Origin: Cylicocyclus nassatus
Taxonomy: Eukaryota; Nematoda; Chromadorea; Rhabditida; Strongylidae
Length of the DNA: 64,000 bases
Direction of reading: 5' to 3'
Assembly: GCA_958299035.1 (NCBI GenBank)
Contig: CATQJL010000001.1
Coordinates: 77,273,594 to 77,337,593 of the forward strand
This document shows, one piece after another, positions 46,635 to 57,354 of the stretch. The position numbers and the translations under genes were made by a program. How positions within the stretch are numbered: the first letter of the stretch is position 1; each line of letters starts with the position of its first letter. Below the pieces are notes generated by a model. That model made no database searches. It saw only the letters and a program-made list of their open reading frames with translations, and was not told where the DNA came from.

Positions 46635-47577
46635 AAGGTATGTACACACTGTTCAATTTTGCTATTTCTCTCTCTGCACGAAGTGTGGAACTTCTGGGTA
46701 TCACTCTCTAAAGTTGAGTCCGATTTACGTTTTACTGTTTAGAGCGAATCACCAATCGTCTTCATACTGTAAGGATGTGCTGGAACTTCGAGGATTTTTG
46801 AGCCATTGTTTGCCATATTTTGATTCGAAAAGCAAACGAATTATACTAGGCTAATAAAGTTACTGGCTCAAGAAATGACCCACGTATTTCACCGTGATGC
46901 TCATTTCACATATGTTAGGCGTACCATAATATCTACTTCCTCAGTGTCCCGTAAAAATGCGGTTACACCATTTTAGAACATGTTTTGTCGCTCTGGGGCC
47001 TTCTCATGTCCTTTCCGAATATGAAGTCGAGAATCCGCGGAAACCTGGCAATTCCAGCTCCAGGGAACACGCACGCCGATTCTGCGGAGCGATGATTGGA
47101 TGAGCGCGCACGGAGGGGCGGGCATGGATGGGGAAGGCGGTACCGTCTGCGGGTCATTATGCATCTTTATTATTCCAAAGCGATTTTCTCGCTTCCGAAG
47201 CGACACTTTGCGCCGCAACTGGGCATTGGCTTGATAGGGGGCCCTTCTACATATGTTGTCAAAAGCTCGAGACTCTCAACTTAGGGTGAACGGTGCCTTT
47301 AGACTTGTGAAAGCATTGATTAACTTGCGAGAAAATTCTGTTGTACAAGTCTTTGGATTTTTTGGATTTATCAGCAGCTAAACAATAGTAGTGCGGTATG
47401 CTTTGAGTTCTTACCGTTATCCAAGTAACAAAGAATAACCTGCGATCACCCTTACTAGCACTGTAAATCTAAGTCAAAGCCAGCTCTACAAATTGGTGCT
47501 TAAAAGTCTGCACATGACTTTCTAGAAAACGAATATCAACGAACAAACATTGTGCATATTTTGGAAAATTCCGTATA
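46635..47577. mobile_element. Tc1/mariner-like foldback, copy 4 with GC-rich interior
   Basis: The left end contains aaggtatgtacacactgttc and gagcgaatcaccaatcg; the right end, read inward, contains tatgcacaatgtttgttcgttgat and matching arm words. The arms are family-like but diverged, and the element is about 260 bp longer than the other copies. A GC-rich segment at about 46,980-47,260 has no counterpart in them and may be a secondary insertion. Confidence 0.5.
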
Positions 47578-47579
47578 TC

Positions 47580-48230
47580 ATCTGTGTACACTAAATGCGG
47601 AGGTGGTCCTTGATGAGTGCTAAATAGGCAGTCATGAGTCACTATTTCACTCACAAATTAAAGCAGCCTGCCATGCCATATGACTGAACTCAAATACTAT
47701 GTAATTCATAAAACCGACTAATTTTAGTTTGTAGCACGTTGACGACCACGCGCTTTTTGATCGTCTGTCTTCTGAGCAAACTTTCCAAAATTTTTCGTAT
47801 TCAATCACGTAGATCATTATTTACAGTATAACTACAAAGCTTTAAAAGGCCATCGAAAAAGAAGAAAGCCATTTCTAGCGCATAAGGAAACTCTGGAATC
47901 ATATCCACGAAAGTCCGTAATGGAGAAAAATGTACTCACCCAGATGAGTATTCGTTTACGGTAAAAATTGCTTCATGCGCTATCGCTTACGTTAGCTGAA
48001 AAATTATATGCCACTGCAACCGCAAGGCAAAGCGGTGGAATTGAAGCAACTTATGCCTATCCAGCAAGGGAAAGTGCCTAAGTCAGTTTGACTTTTCGGC
48101 AGACGATATGATGGTGAGGCAAGCTTGGTGACGTCCGTCTTAGCAAGCATGTTCGCAAATCCATTCCTTGAGGCTAGCATATTGTTGCATTGTTACAATC
48201 CTTTTGTTCATATGCATAATGATTCTTTCT
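47580..48230. other. Unannotated stretch
   Basis: Nothing supported. Confidence 0.35.
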
Positions 48231-48326
48231 CATTGCAGTTATGCTGATACTTATCTTCCATTTTGTTCTCCGTCACAAGAAAGGCCAAAAAGAAAGGACG
48301 TTCCTGTTAACTACAACACTAACTAG

Positions 48327-48371
48327 TGCAAAACACAGTTCACTAACTTAACTAGTGAACTGTGTATTGCA
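48327..48371. repeat. Imperfect 19-bp hairpin, 7-nt loop
   Basis: TGCAAAACACAGTTCACTA pairs with TAGTGAACTGTGTATTGCA with one mismatched position, around a short acttaac loop. It lies in a segment that could be an intron (GTTAAC at about 48,307 to ttgcag at about 48,372) between two possible short exons; that gene model is speculative. Confidence 0.6.
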
Positions 48372-48612
48372 GGACATGTCTAAACATGGTGGTTTGACCT
48401 ACCCATTTATTGGGTCTATTCCGCATTTGTAAACTGCCTTGAGATTGTTGATGCTACCCAACATTCTTGTTTTCAATTCATGAACCTCTGCCTACAGCAA
48501 ACATTGTCATTTGGAGTTATTTGTCCCAAAGTTTGGGAACGGATTCGGAAATTGAGACAGCCTAATTTGGCTTCGTTGATTCGGCTCCTTACTTGGAATT
48601 TTTACTTTTCAG

Positions 48613-48777
48613 CATCAGCACCATCAACGAGTGCTACACCAACTCACAGCTCTTCGAACGTGCTTTCTGTTATATGTCGTTCGAATCAATGTCGAAAGGC
48701 TTGTATGTCAATCTTTTGCTATTCTTTTTCATTTCTCTGCAATTTTGTGGTTTAGTACGCAAAGCTCACAATTTTGA
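48613..48777 (+). CDS. Possible terminal exons of an unknown protein
   Basis: The segment after a near-perfect acceptor (tttttacttttcag, ending 48,612) reads ISTINECYTNSQLFERAFCY then MSFESMSKG. It stops at donor GGCTT/GTATGT (exon 48,613-48,702). A T-rich 53-nt intron (48,703-48,755) ends in gtggtttag, and the next exon finishes the frame as FTQSSQF before TGA at 48,775-48,777. Possible upstream exons lie at 48,238-48,306 and 48,373-48,430 but their phases do not join convincingly. No domain recognised; two cysteines suggest an extracellular or disulphide-bonded segment. Confidence 0.35.
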   Translation, partial: HQHHQRVLHQLTALRTCFLLYVVRINVERLVCQSFAILFHFSAILWFSTQSSQF

Positions 48778-48789
48778 ATCTTAAAAATG

Positions 48790-49740
48790 AGGGAGAGTGT
48801 TGTGCATAGAAATCACCGGAGTCAAGCATGTGGTGTGGCATGTCATTCCTGGAAGGTCGTATCGAGGTGTCAGAGAGGGAATGGGTTGGTTGTAATTGAG
48901 GTGACACTGATGTTAGCGATAACACGTTACTCGTTGAAAATGTCGATCAAGCCCACTAAGCATCCATGAAAGATTAAATCCATATGTTGGTAACAAAGAC
49001 GTACCGAGGGAGGGGGACACCTCCCCCCCCCCCCCTCCCCTGAGCGGAAATCCTGGGTACGCCACTGTTTGGTATACATAGTGATGAAGCTCTAAAAGAG
49101 CATACTAAGTAAAATTTCGTAATGAGCATGTCAAGTAACCCCTATGGACTAAGTTGAAGCGAATTCCGCGGCTTTCAATACTGGCTTTCAATACTGCTAT
49201 CTAAGTAAAATTGTCATTTTCAAACTGATTAACTTCGTTCAAAAATGAGTTATTCATTCTTGCACTCAGTACAGAGCCATGCTTCTTCTTTGCACACATT
49301 CACTTCAAATAATTGCCAAAGCTTTGGTACTAGGAGCCAGCAATTATCTCGTACCCATTTTTAGCGTTCAGTGATAGCAACTTTACGCAAAGTAAAGATG
49401 ACGAACCATGCTTACATCACTTCTGCGTGAACTAGGAGATGTAGGCGATATTTAAAAGACTGGTGTGTGAGTTTTGTGTTGGCGGGCGCGGAGTCACATG
49501 GGCCCCTAGTAACCCCCCCCCCCGGATGTAGTGACGTATAACTCGAAGTTGCTGTGATATGTGCTGACTATCGTGGAGAGAGGCAGGCAAAGCGGCTATC
49601 CTTTACCATTGCCGGCGGATGCAATCAGTGCGGAGCGCCAGGGCAGTCGCACCTTATCGCTATATATCGCGACATATCGCGACATTGTTCACATATTTCA
49701 GCTTTTAACGTCTTTTGAAGCATTCGGCGTCATTCGGCTG
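48790..49740. other. Unannotated stretch with C tracts and a small tandem repeat
   Basis: C runs of about 13 nt (49,022-49,034) and 11 nt (about 49,513). A tatcgcgaca duplication at 49,665-49,685 resembles words in the 54.5-54.8 kb region. No gene supported. Confidence 0.4.
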
Positions 49741-49741
49741 A

Positions 49742-50041
49742 CGCCCGTTTGTGAGTTTTGATGTGTGGGGTGAGATAAGTTTGATTCGAAACGGCCTCCT
49801 TTCATTCGAAGGAATGATGACTGCAAGCGCTATCATCAGCAATTCGCACAGCGTTTTACCGCGATTTTGGACCGCAAATACACCATCAATAATACAATTT
49901 CATAAAAAGGTAAGGTGTAGAGCTTTTTTCCTCTTAGATTCTTTACTCAAAAATCAGTGGCATGACATTTTGGCTAAACAAGGAGTACTGTATTCTAGGC
50001 GAGCCTGTGTTCTTGCCAAGCAAACTGAGTTCAAACTATAA
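49742..50041 (+). CDS. Possible 3' end of a gene, 48-nt intron
   Basis: The frame is open from 49,742; the first ATG is at 49,814. The exon ends AAAAAG/GTAAGG at 49,909, a consensus-like donor. A 48-nt intron (49,910-49,957) ends in aaaatcag, and the last exon (49,958-50,041) encodes WHDILAKQGVLYSRRACVLA and ends KQTEFKL before TAA. AATAAA follows 19 bases later. From the ATG the protein would be 59 residues; earlier exons are possible. No signal peptide, membrane segment or known domain is seen. Confidence 0.4.
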   Translation, partial: RPFVSFDVWGEISLIRNGLLSFEGMMTASAIISNSHSVLPRFWTANTPSIIQFHKKVRCRAFFLLDSLLKNQWHDILAKQGVLYSRRACVLAKQTEFKL

Positions 50042-50059
50042 CACAAAATTTCGGAAAAA

Positions 50060-50065
50060 AATAAA
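50060..50065 (+). promoter_or_regulatory. AATAAA polyadenylation signal
   Basis: AATAAA lies 19 nt after the stop codon of the frame at 49,742-50,041 and supports that frame's 3' end. Confidence 0.4.
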
Positions 50066-50121
50066 CAAAGTAAGGAAAGGAACAAGGCACTTCATCTAGA
50101 TTATGGTTCCGGGTCAATAAA

Positions 50122-50256
50122 GGCTGCGTTCATACTGATTCCCATGTTCTGGAACTGTTCCCGCACAGTTCTCGCACTGTGCTCGAACTGTGTCGGCACA
50201 GTGCGGGACCTGTGCGGGAACAGTTCCAGAACATGGGAATCAGTATGAACGCAGCC
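50122..50256. mobile_element. 135-bp palindromic MITE, GGCTGCGTTCATACTGAT family
   Basis: A near-perfect palindrome with ends GGCTGCGTTCATACTGAT, continuing tcccatgttctggaactg. AAA flanks it at 50,119-50,121 and 50,257-50,259, a 3-bp duplication. It lies 57 bp after a polyadenylation signal. The same ends occur at 52,272 and 59,634. The 3-bp duplication and GGC start suggest PIF/Harbinger. Confidence 0.85.
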
Positions 50257-50259
50257 AAA

Positions 50260-51095
50260 CGTTGCAAGAGTTCTTATGCCACATTTTCTGGTCGCGCCCT
50301 GTTATGCCGCAGTAGTTTTTTTGTTAATAACTTCACAACCTTTCTCCTAATGCAGCTGCGAACTGTTATTTCCACTTCGAAGTTTCTACCTAACTTGAGC
50401 AGTAGAAGAATCATAAAATTTCTATGAAAACATAAGAAGTAGGAAACATCTTCATACTTGTTGAGGGGAGTCACAATAATTGATTCGAGGTGCGTGGTAT
50501 GGGGTTCTACCCCGAGGTAAAATTATGGAATTTTTGTGCCAGTTTTTTGTAAAATGCGCGGGTGTTCTTATTTTGGGTTTCATGATGAATTTGGATTTTT
50601 CAGAAAAAGCACCTTGGAATTATGTAAACCTTTTGATTTTATTTCGAAAGACTGTACTTTTTTTGCACTCTGCATACAATTTTTGAATTTATTATGATTG
50701 TGATATGATTGTGGCATCAAAGTTATAGTTTACTTCAGTGAACGTAAAACTATAAGCAAGACAAGATTGATGGCAAGCGGTGCCAACGTGTATTCCAAGC
50801 TAATTCGTGGGTACTCTGACGGGAAATGTGATGGGAAATGGATGGATACTCGGAGGTTCGGTTCCCAATATTATAAAACCTCTCTTCTGGTGAGAGAGTT
50901 TAGGTGGGCCCTGAAAATCTCAGCTTCGGTTGTTGAAAACAAGATCATAAAGATATTCTCACTCCTTTTGACGATGATGCCATATGAAGGTATCCCAAAA
51001 ATAGAAGAGAAAACAACAACAACTTCATGCCATTCATCTAAATAAATTGTCATTGAAGTCACAAAGTATTTTGCGTCTTATTTTCGCGCTGAGAT
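50260..51095. other. Unannotated stretch
   Basis: Frames of 60-92 codons on both strands without support. Confidence 0.35.
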
Positions 51096-51097
51096 TC

Positions 51098-51172
51098 TGT
51101 TGAAGCGTCACGGATCGAACCGAGCTCTATCCGTGCCTAAACTATATGCAACTACGGCACCACTGCAATTTT
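51098..51172 (-). pseudogene. tRNA-like remnant (B box only)
   Basis: Read on the minus strand, the segment contains GGTTCGATCC, matching the tRNA T-arm/B-box consensus, within the stem acggat...atccgt, preceded at about 34 nt by ccgtagttgcata. The A-to-B spacing is too short and no cloverleaf forms, so this is not a functional tRNA. A decayed tRNA or tRNA-derived SINE is possible. Confidence 0.25.
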
Positions 51173-51179
51173 TCTGCGG

Positions 51180-52265
51180 ACTTCTCTTCCCAAGAGTGTA
51201 AAGCAGCGCTTATTGCCTCTAGTAAATTTTAGCGAGGACACATTTTGATAGTACTTCTTATATGGGTTATGAAGCGCTAAAAATTACCTGCAGACTTCTT
51301 TCCAAAGGGATTAGAAGGGCTAGTGAAATCTGAAAAATCCCTTCAAAATTCAGTCACCATAACCCTAAAATATGAAGCTCTTCTGCTGAGCAGATGTGAT
51401 TTTTGTAATCAGCAGGTCGGATAACTCTATGAGCAAGTTCTCCGAGATGTTCGGATCATTCCATTTTTTCTCTTTTGACGCTGGTCGCCGATGGATTTTG
51501 GTCAAAATGTTGATGATCTTGGATTGTAAGGAAACTTCGCTTGTAGAGGTTTTCGAACACGCTTTTACGAAAATCGTGGTCTCTGATTGGCCACTTCGAT
51601 TTCTTATTATTCCTGTGAGAGGAATGAGCAAAAAGGCGGTAATGTATCCACATTATCCTGTAATAAACTTTGTTCTTTTCCGTTATTTGCCACTTAAAGA
51701 AGATATTGCTTGTTTTCTCCTCCTATATCTGATCCCCAGCAACCTCCTACCGCCATCAACAGGTTTTGATAAATGTTTGTGTTGCCAACCTACCAACTTA
51801 GCTTCAACCTGTTTTCTATTCAAATATGATCTCCTAATTTCCTAACTTAACAACTTTGAATGAACATCAACACACAGGAACATTAATCTTTTTTGAACAT
51901 ATTAAAGTAATCATCATCAAAGCGGCGAACAAGCACCATCAAGTTACATCAAGTCAGCATTTTAATTTTTTTCTATACTGATAGTGAGATCCGGCCGAAC
52001 CACTGCTGTGAGACCAAGATGTTCTGATAAATGTTTTAGAGCTTTGCTTCTATAAAAAAAGGAGCATTGAGCCATTCCAAATGGTACCTCACTGGAAATG
52101 ATTTTAGTAAACCATGTCAAATTCAACTAAAGCCTGTTATTTGGTGGTCCGTGCCTCAACGTGGCTTGAGGTGGCCTAGTTATCGAATGCACAACTAAGT
52201 GTTTAACTCTGGTCGGGCCCTCTAAGCTGGAAGAGCTCGACATTTCCGGTTCCGGTCTGATGCTT
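51180..52265. other. Unannotated stretch
   Basis: A 149-codon plus-strand frame at 51,396-51,845 overlaps minus-strand frames and has no recognised domain. Not called. Confidence 0.35.
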
Positions 52266-52271
52266 AGCTAA

Positions 52272-52380
52272 GGCTGCGTTCATACTGATCCCGAAGTCCG
52301 GGAACAGTTCCAGCACAGCGCTTGAAATGAGCGCTGCGCTGAAAGTGTTCCCGGATTTCGAAATCAGTCTGAACGCAGCC
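52272..52380. mobile_element. 109-bp MITE, GGCTGCGTTCATACTGAT family
   Basis: Ends GGCTGCGTTCATACTGAT and its near reverse complement (atcagtctgaacgcagcc), flanked by TAA at 52,269-52,271 and 52,381-52,383. The centre carries agcgctgcgct. Confidence 0.85.
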
Positions 52381-52384
52381 TAAG

Positions 52385-53595
52385 AGCGGACCGGGTCAGA
52401 TCTTCCACCGTCTAGTCAACACCTGAGATTAGCAAATCAGGATTAGCCACGGCAAGCCTACTTTTGCAGAGAAAATTTTTTTACTTGATCAGATAAAAGA
52501 AGAAAAGAAAACTTTGCACATTGAATCCCGCCGGGTGGTAGCAAGAATGATGTCAGCGTCCTCAGGGCGCCCTTTGGATGGACAGAAACGACACGTCTGC
52601 TCGGCGATAATCCGTAGTGACTGTTACCTTTGCAGCGTAGAGAAGAGCCTGGAGACCGGCGTTTGTGCCTTTCCCCCCGTGCCGATCCAAGAACAATAAC
52701 TTCAAACTTGCGAAAAGTTGAAATCAGAACGATGCCCTTACAAACGCCCGTCTTATCCTATTCTTCATGATTTGTTATTAACGCGAGTAGCCCATGACAC
52801 ACACACAACACATACACACACATTTACCACTATATAGTGCAAAGCAAACTCTAAAAAATGGGCCCGTAGCAATCTCTATTAGCAATTATCATCATACTTC
52901 GATAGTGGCAAAGATTATTAAAGACTTCCTGGCGAGCAGCAAAACTTTTTTGCCACTAGCAGATCTCGGAACACGGTCTTTCGAAGCAGATCTCGGAAAC
53001 GGTCTTTCGAGTTGAAACCCAATCACTTAGCCGCTAGATCAAACTTGCTCAAGCACTTCCAAGGATAATCATGCTAGGAAGTGATCTGGTAGATTGCTGA
53101 TAGCTCGTTGGGTGCAGCTCACTTCATCAGATCAGATCTACGTTTGGCTTAGGCTCGCCTTAGCCGAACTGCGCTTAGCGGATTCGCACCAACTCCATTC
53201 ACTGCAATATTGAAGAAAACTTTGTGAAGCCCTGAAATAGTTTTTGGGAAGATTTATATCTTCGTACAAAGAAATCCTGCAGATATCTCACTCACTCACG
53301 CAAATACATCAGCATTTATATGCGGCGATGCTGAGTTCCACATAACACTCCAAGACCTCATTAACAAAAGCCTTGAAAATGGTCAAAGCATTTGCCTGCG
53401 AAATAATTTTGATTGGGCAGAAGAGCTTAGTAACCATATCGAAAAGCATGATAAACGTTTATTCTCTAAATTGTTTGTTCACACCCATCCGTAATAAGCT
53501 TATCAAAGCAAGTATCGCATGCATGGATACGGAAGGGAGAAGGTTGATTGCAGCGTTTAGGCTATCAATTCCCTCCGTTTGTTATCATGTAGTCT
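52385..53595. other. Unannotated stretch with a 26-bp tandem duplication
   Basis: gcagatctcgga followed by acggtctttcga is repeated at about 52,959-53,011. Nothing else supported. Confidence 0.4.
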
Positions 53596-53599
53596 AATA

Positions 53600-53775
53600 G
53601 GCCCCAGAAAGAAGCACCTGCGTTAGTCCGGCCTTCCAGTATGGGTTCTGAATAGATAGTATGGACACGAAAGTGCTATCAAGCCACGCCCACCAAAGTA
53701 GCGAAAGTCGGCTCTGCTGCCTTCATGGTAGGGCTCCCAAAAATCGGGTTTTGTAGAGTTTTATTTTATAGCCTA
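53600..53775 (+). repeat. Dispersed repeat with ccacgcccacc core, copy 2
   Basis: Contains cacctgcgttagtccgg, gtgctatcaagccacgccca and gggctcccaaaaatcggg in the family order. Shorter at both ends than 41,925-42,215. Confidence 0.65.
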
Positions 53776-54475
53776 CCTCATGAGACAGCACCTCATCGTT
53801 TTGGTTATAAAATGACAACTGACTCTACTCGATTTTTAGCCAAGTATGCGTTTGTTTGTATGTGCAGCGTACAGAGATATACACTGAGAACAAACTGACC
53901 TATGCACCGCGGTGTAAGTGAGTAGTCAGCGGCCGCACAAAAGTAGACGGACGAAAGTGAGCATTGCTTAGTGGAATGATCATTATATATGCGCACGCTA
54001 TCGATCACATAACGACGGCAATGGCAAGAGTTCGCTCTTGATAAACCCTCATTGTTAAGCTCAACTTTTGAAGGTGATAGCACTTTCGCCTTTTTAGCTG
54101 ACGGCCTCTCAATTCTTGATCATGATTCTCAGTTTTCAACCGAGCATTGATGCAATGCTATGGGCGAAAATTAAGAAGCATTTAAGGAAAGCGAGCGAAT
54201 GTGTTAACACCATCAGAAAATCTGAAAGAGAAGCACATTATTGCCGAATTTTCATGTGGCAATTCTAGTATGTTAGGCAGAGATTACAGCACGAATTCAC
54301 AGTGAAAGCGGCATGGATTTGCTTAGACATTTGAGCATGATAGCAAAGTAAGGTTCATCACTAGCTCGAACGCCAAGAATGTTGATATGTGAGACCAGCA
54401 TGCATATTTCTAAAGATTATTCCACCATGCGTGTGTGTGTTGTGCTTGTAAAACAAAAATAGGCCAGCCTACCTC
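53776..54475. other. Unannotated stretch
   Basis: Nothing supported. Confidence 0.35.
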
Positions 54476-54479
54476 ATGG

Positions 54480-54800
54480 CATATCGCGACGAGCGCACTC
54501 CACTTTAAGGCATTGGGCATACCTTACGCGATTTCGATCGCTGCGCGATTACTCCACCGGACATATGTTCCTGACCTCACGCGCTCAAATATTTAAGACT
54601 GTGGGTCCCGCCGCATCCGTGCCAGTTTGCAGGAGCGACATATCGCATGCCATCGCGAGCACTTTGACGGGCAATACCTCTAGTGCGATATCGCCACACA
54701 TCGCCGAAACTGAAAGGAATCGCATCGCAGAGTCTGCACCAGCGACGAGCGATTTGTAGCGCTTTCTTTTCTCTGGAGATGTTCGCAGGTCCTTTTAACA
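54480..54800. repeat. GC-rich region with recurrent tatcgc words
   Basis: The words atatcgcgacg, acatatcgcatg and gatatcgccac recur, together with cgatcgctgcgcg. The composition resembles the foldback elements elsewhere, but I could not define ends or a clean inverted repeat. Confidence 0.35.
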
Positions 54801-55149
54801 ATATCAGCCGATGCACCATGCGAATATCGCATGACCTGCGCTTCCTCTGCACACTTGTTTCCATTTACCACTCTGTATTGCTTATTCCTTTTTCACTTAT
54901 TCACTTCTTTCTCTTATTTTTCCCACTTACACACTTTAACCCTTCATTTACGGAAGCACTAAATTGTGTTGGCAATATTCGCTTTCTTCAAAATCTCCTG
55001 AATAACTGAAGGTTTACTGTGTACTTGTCTGTTGCTTTACTGTTACCACTTTACTTTACGATTGCTGCTACCGTTGGTTTGCATCTCTGGCTGCAGTACG
55101 ACTGGCTAATGTGTCCGCTGCAACAACTTGCAGCCAGCATACAATAGCA

Positions 55150-56095
55150 TGTTGGCGGCAATATGATATCTGCCATCCTCGGGCAACATGTTGTTGCATG
55201 TTGTTGCATAACCATACGTGCCACAGTCAGAGATGCAAAAAAGGCTAGCAGCAGTAGAAGAATAGGCGATGCTGTGGTGGACGCGTCTACATGCCTAATT
55301 AGCGTCGTGAGATTAGTGTGTGAAAAGAGAGTGAGAGATGCTAGACGAATCCAAGAACTCGATAATGTTTGTGTTCATTCGGGCGTTGCGTGTGAGCTAC
55401 GAGTCGATGAAAGGTATGCCCAGAATGAGAAACATGGGATTAGTCCCGAAGCCATTGGACGCCGAAGCATTTGATGCCCCAGCTTTAAGAATTGTTACGA
55501 TCAAGTCGCCCAAGGTATGCCCGAGGCCTGACAGAGTCTCTAGAATGCGCCGGTTGCCGCTTTCGCAGTCGAAGCGCACCGGTCAGATCGTTTTCATGGA
55601 TCACATAGTGGACATACCAATGGTATATTTGCAACTTTCATAACGGTTTGCTTCGCTTCAGCTTTCCTTTCGACGCTACTGCTGTACGGTGAATGATAAG
55701 ATATGCTTGAGAAGCTGACCTCTTTGTTGTCTTGTGGCTCGTCTACTATGCTCAATAGGCGTTGATGCGAAACGATGATCTCTCCATTCTTTTTAATTTG
55801 CGACCTGTTCTACCAGTTATACGAATCTGGGACCTTCTTGCAAATCAAAGTTTTGTTGGATTACTCAAAGTCAAGTAATTTTACTACTTTGAAGTGAACG
55901 ATTCTAAGCAAAATAAGATTTTGACACCTACTTCTCGTTCTGAAGTTGTTCTAGAACGAGTAAATTATGGAAGCATCAAGACAGATATGTCGAAAGGACT
56001 CCTGCAATCGTTCACCTGGTATAGAATAGAAGAACCTAAAGCAAAAAAAGTCATCAATTCGTTTTACAACGATATCGCCCCAGCAGCATAGGGAA
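55150..56095. other. Gene-like but unresolved region
   Basis: Three plus-strand frames lie here: 55,163-55,474; 55,338-55,643 (includes RNMGLVPKPLDAEAFDAPAL); and 55,879-56,091 (includes YGSIKTDMSKGLLQSFTWYR and ends NDIAPAA). They have more balanced codon composition than most of the window. A minus-strand frame is also open at 55,397-55,579. I could not link them through splice sites of consistent phase, so no gene is called. Confidence 0.2.
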
Positions 56096-56422
56096 CAGCT
56101 TCAAACAAAGAAAGTACAAAAAACGTTTCGAATTGATAAAGTTCATCCAACATAGACTAGACGTAGACTAGGCTTAAGACGGAAGTGTTGCAATCACATC
56201 GCTCCAGCATACCAATATCGCCAAAATAAAGGCTAGATACTAGCTAAAGGAGCAGCACGAATTAAACAACAGTAAACTTCCTTCAACAATCTATTACTCC
56301 ACGCGCCCCACAAGCGGAATCTGACCCTGTGCGCTTCGGCTGCAAAAGCGACAACATGCGCGAAAGCAGCTACCAGCTGCGATAGTGGCAATCGGCGCGG
56401 TCTGGAGGATCGCTAAGGGTTG

Positions 56423-56518
56423 GGCCAGGCTGCCCGGCGTACGAGGCGTACGCATACGCAGTGTACGCCCAATATTTTCATGCACATGCGTACGCTGCGT
56501 ATGCCGCGCAGTCTGGCC
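56423..56518. mobile_element. 96-bp GC-rich foldback MITE
   Basis: Imperfect terminal inverted repeats GGCCAG(G/A)CTGC(C/G)CGGC, then rtacg and gcgtacgcat, surround a short AT-rich centre. TAA follows the right end but the left flank is TTG, so the target duplication is not certain. Confidence 0.6.
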
Positions 56519-56724
56519 TAAGTGTTGCAGTGCAAAATTGTTCTGCCTTCTCGCAGTGGATCAGAAAGTAAAAACTTTGCAGCCGATTGATTCGTACACT
56601 CTTCTTTTCTTAAAGTATTCAGAGCTACACCCAACAACAAATCAACATATGAGAGCAATTCGTATGTACCCTTTGATTCAACGGATTGGTGACTGGAAGC
56701 AAACGCTCGAACCGCGACGGATGC

Positions 56725-56782
56725 TGATCATTCTCTAGCCTTGGTTAGGCCTCGAAGCCCTGCCTTCCCACCTTCAATCCCG
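56725..56782. repeat. Fragment shared with 18.43-18.51 kb
   Basis: gatcattctctagccttg, taggyc and cgaagccctgccttc match 18,449-18,485. The hAT MITE that follows is inserted immediately downstream. Confidence 0.5.
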
Positions 56783-56784
56783 AT

Positions 56785-57000
56785 CAGGGCCCGACGCAGA
56801 TCGTATGGAAGCAAACTGGACTTCGTTTTTGAGGCGAAAAAACAGAGGAGATATCGTTTTTAAGACCAAAAATTGCGACGTTTTTTAAATCGACTTTTCA
56901 CGGTTTTTCTACGTTTAGGGGTCAAAGGAAACTTCGTATTATTTCGCGAAAAACAATTTCATTTTCAAGAAGCCTAGAAACGAACTTATGCCGGGCCCTG
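56785..57000. mobile_element. 216-bp hAT-like MITE
   Basis: Ends CAGGGCCCG(A/G)CGCAG and GCCGGGCCCTG with ATCCCGAT (56,777-56,784) and ATCCCGTT (57,001-57,008) as an 8-bp duplication with one mismatch. Same family as the elements at 15.3 and 15.8-17.2 kb. No coding capacity. Confidence 0.85.
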
Positions 57001-57354
57001 ATCCCGTTGCAAAGGGTATGTTGTTGTGAACAGGGTGCCCCGGCACGCAATGGTGAAGTCGTCAGGCATGCGTTTAGCGCTTGCCTTCACTGTGCCGAAA
57101 TTCATGACTAAGCAAAGGTCCATTTTCAAAGCAGTCCATTTTCGATACTTTCGAACTGATGACTGCAAGATGATGCGCGGTGACATAACGAGGTGCAATC
57201 TTGCTACCGGCGACGAATCAAAGTGCGATCATGCGCTTTACAGCCGAATGAGGAACGGCAAAAGCCAATCGTTTTATTCCATTTCCTAAATCATGATGAA
57301 AGCTGAAGTGGTAGTGAGTTGGTCAAAACCGATGTGATGATTCAATCATTATTA

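Noticed and set aside
51098..51172. Functional tRNA gene on the minus strand
   Set aside because: Only the T-arm/B-box is convincing. A-to-B spacing is too short and the other arms do not fold.
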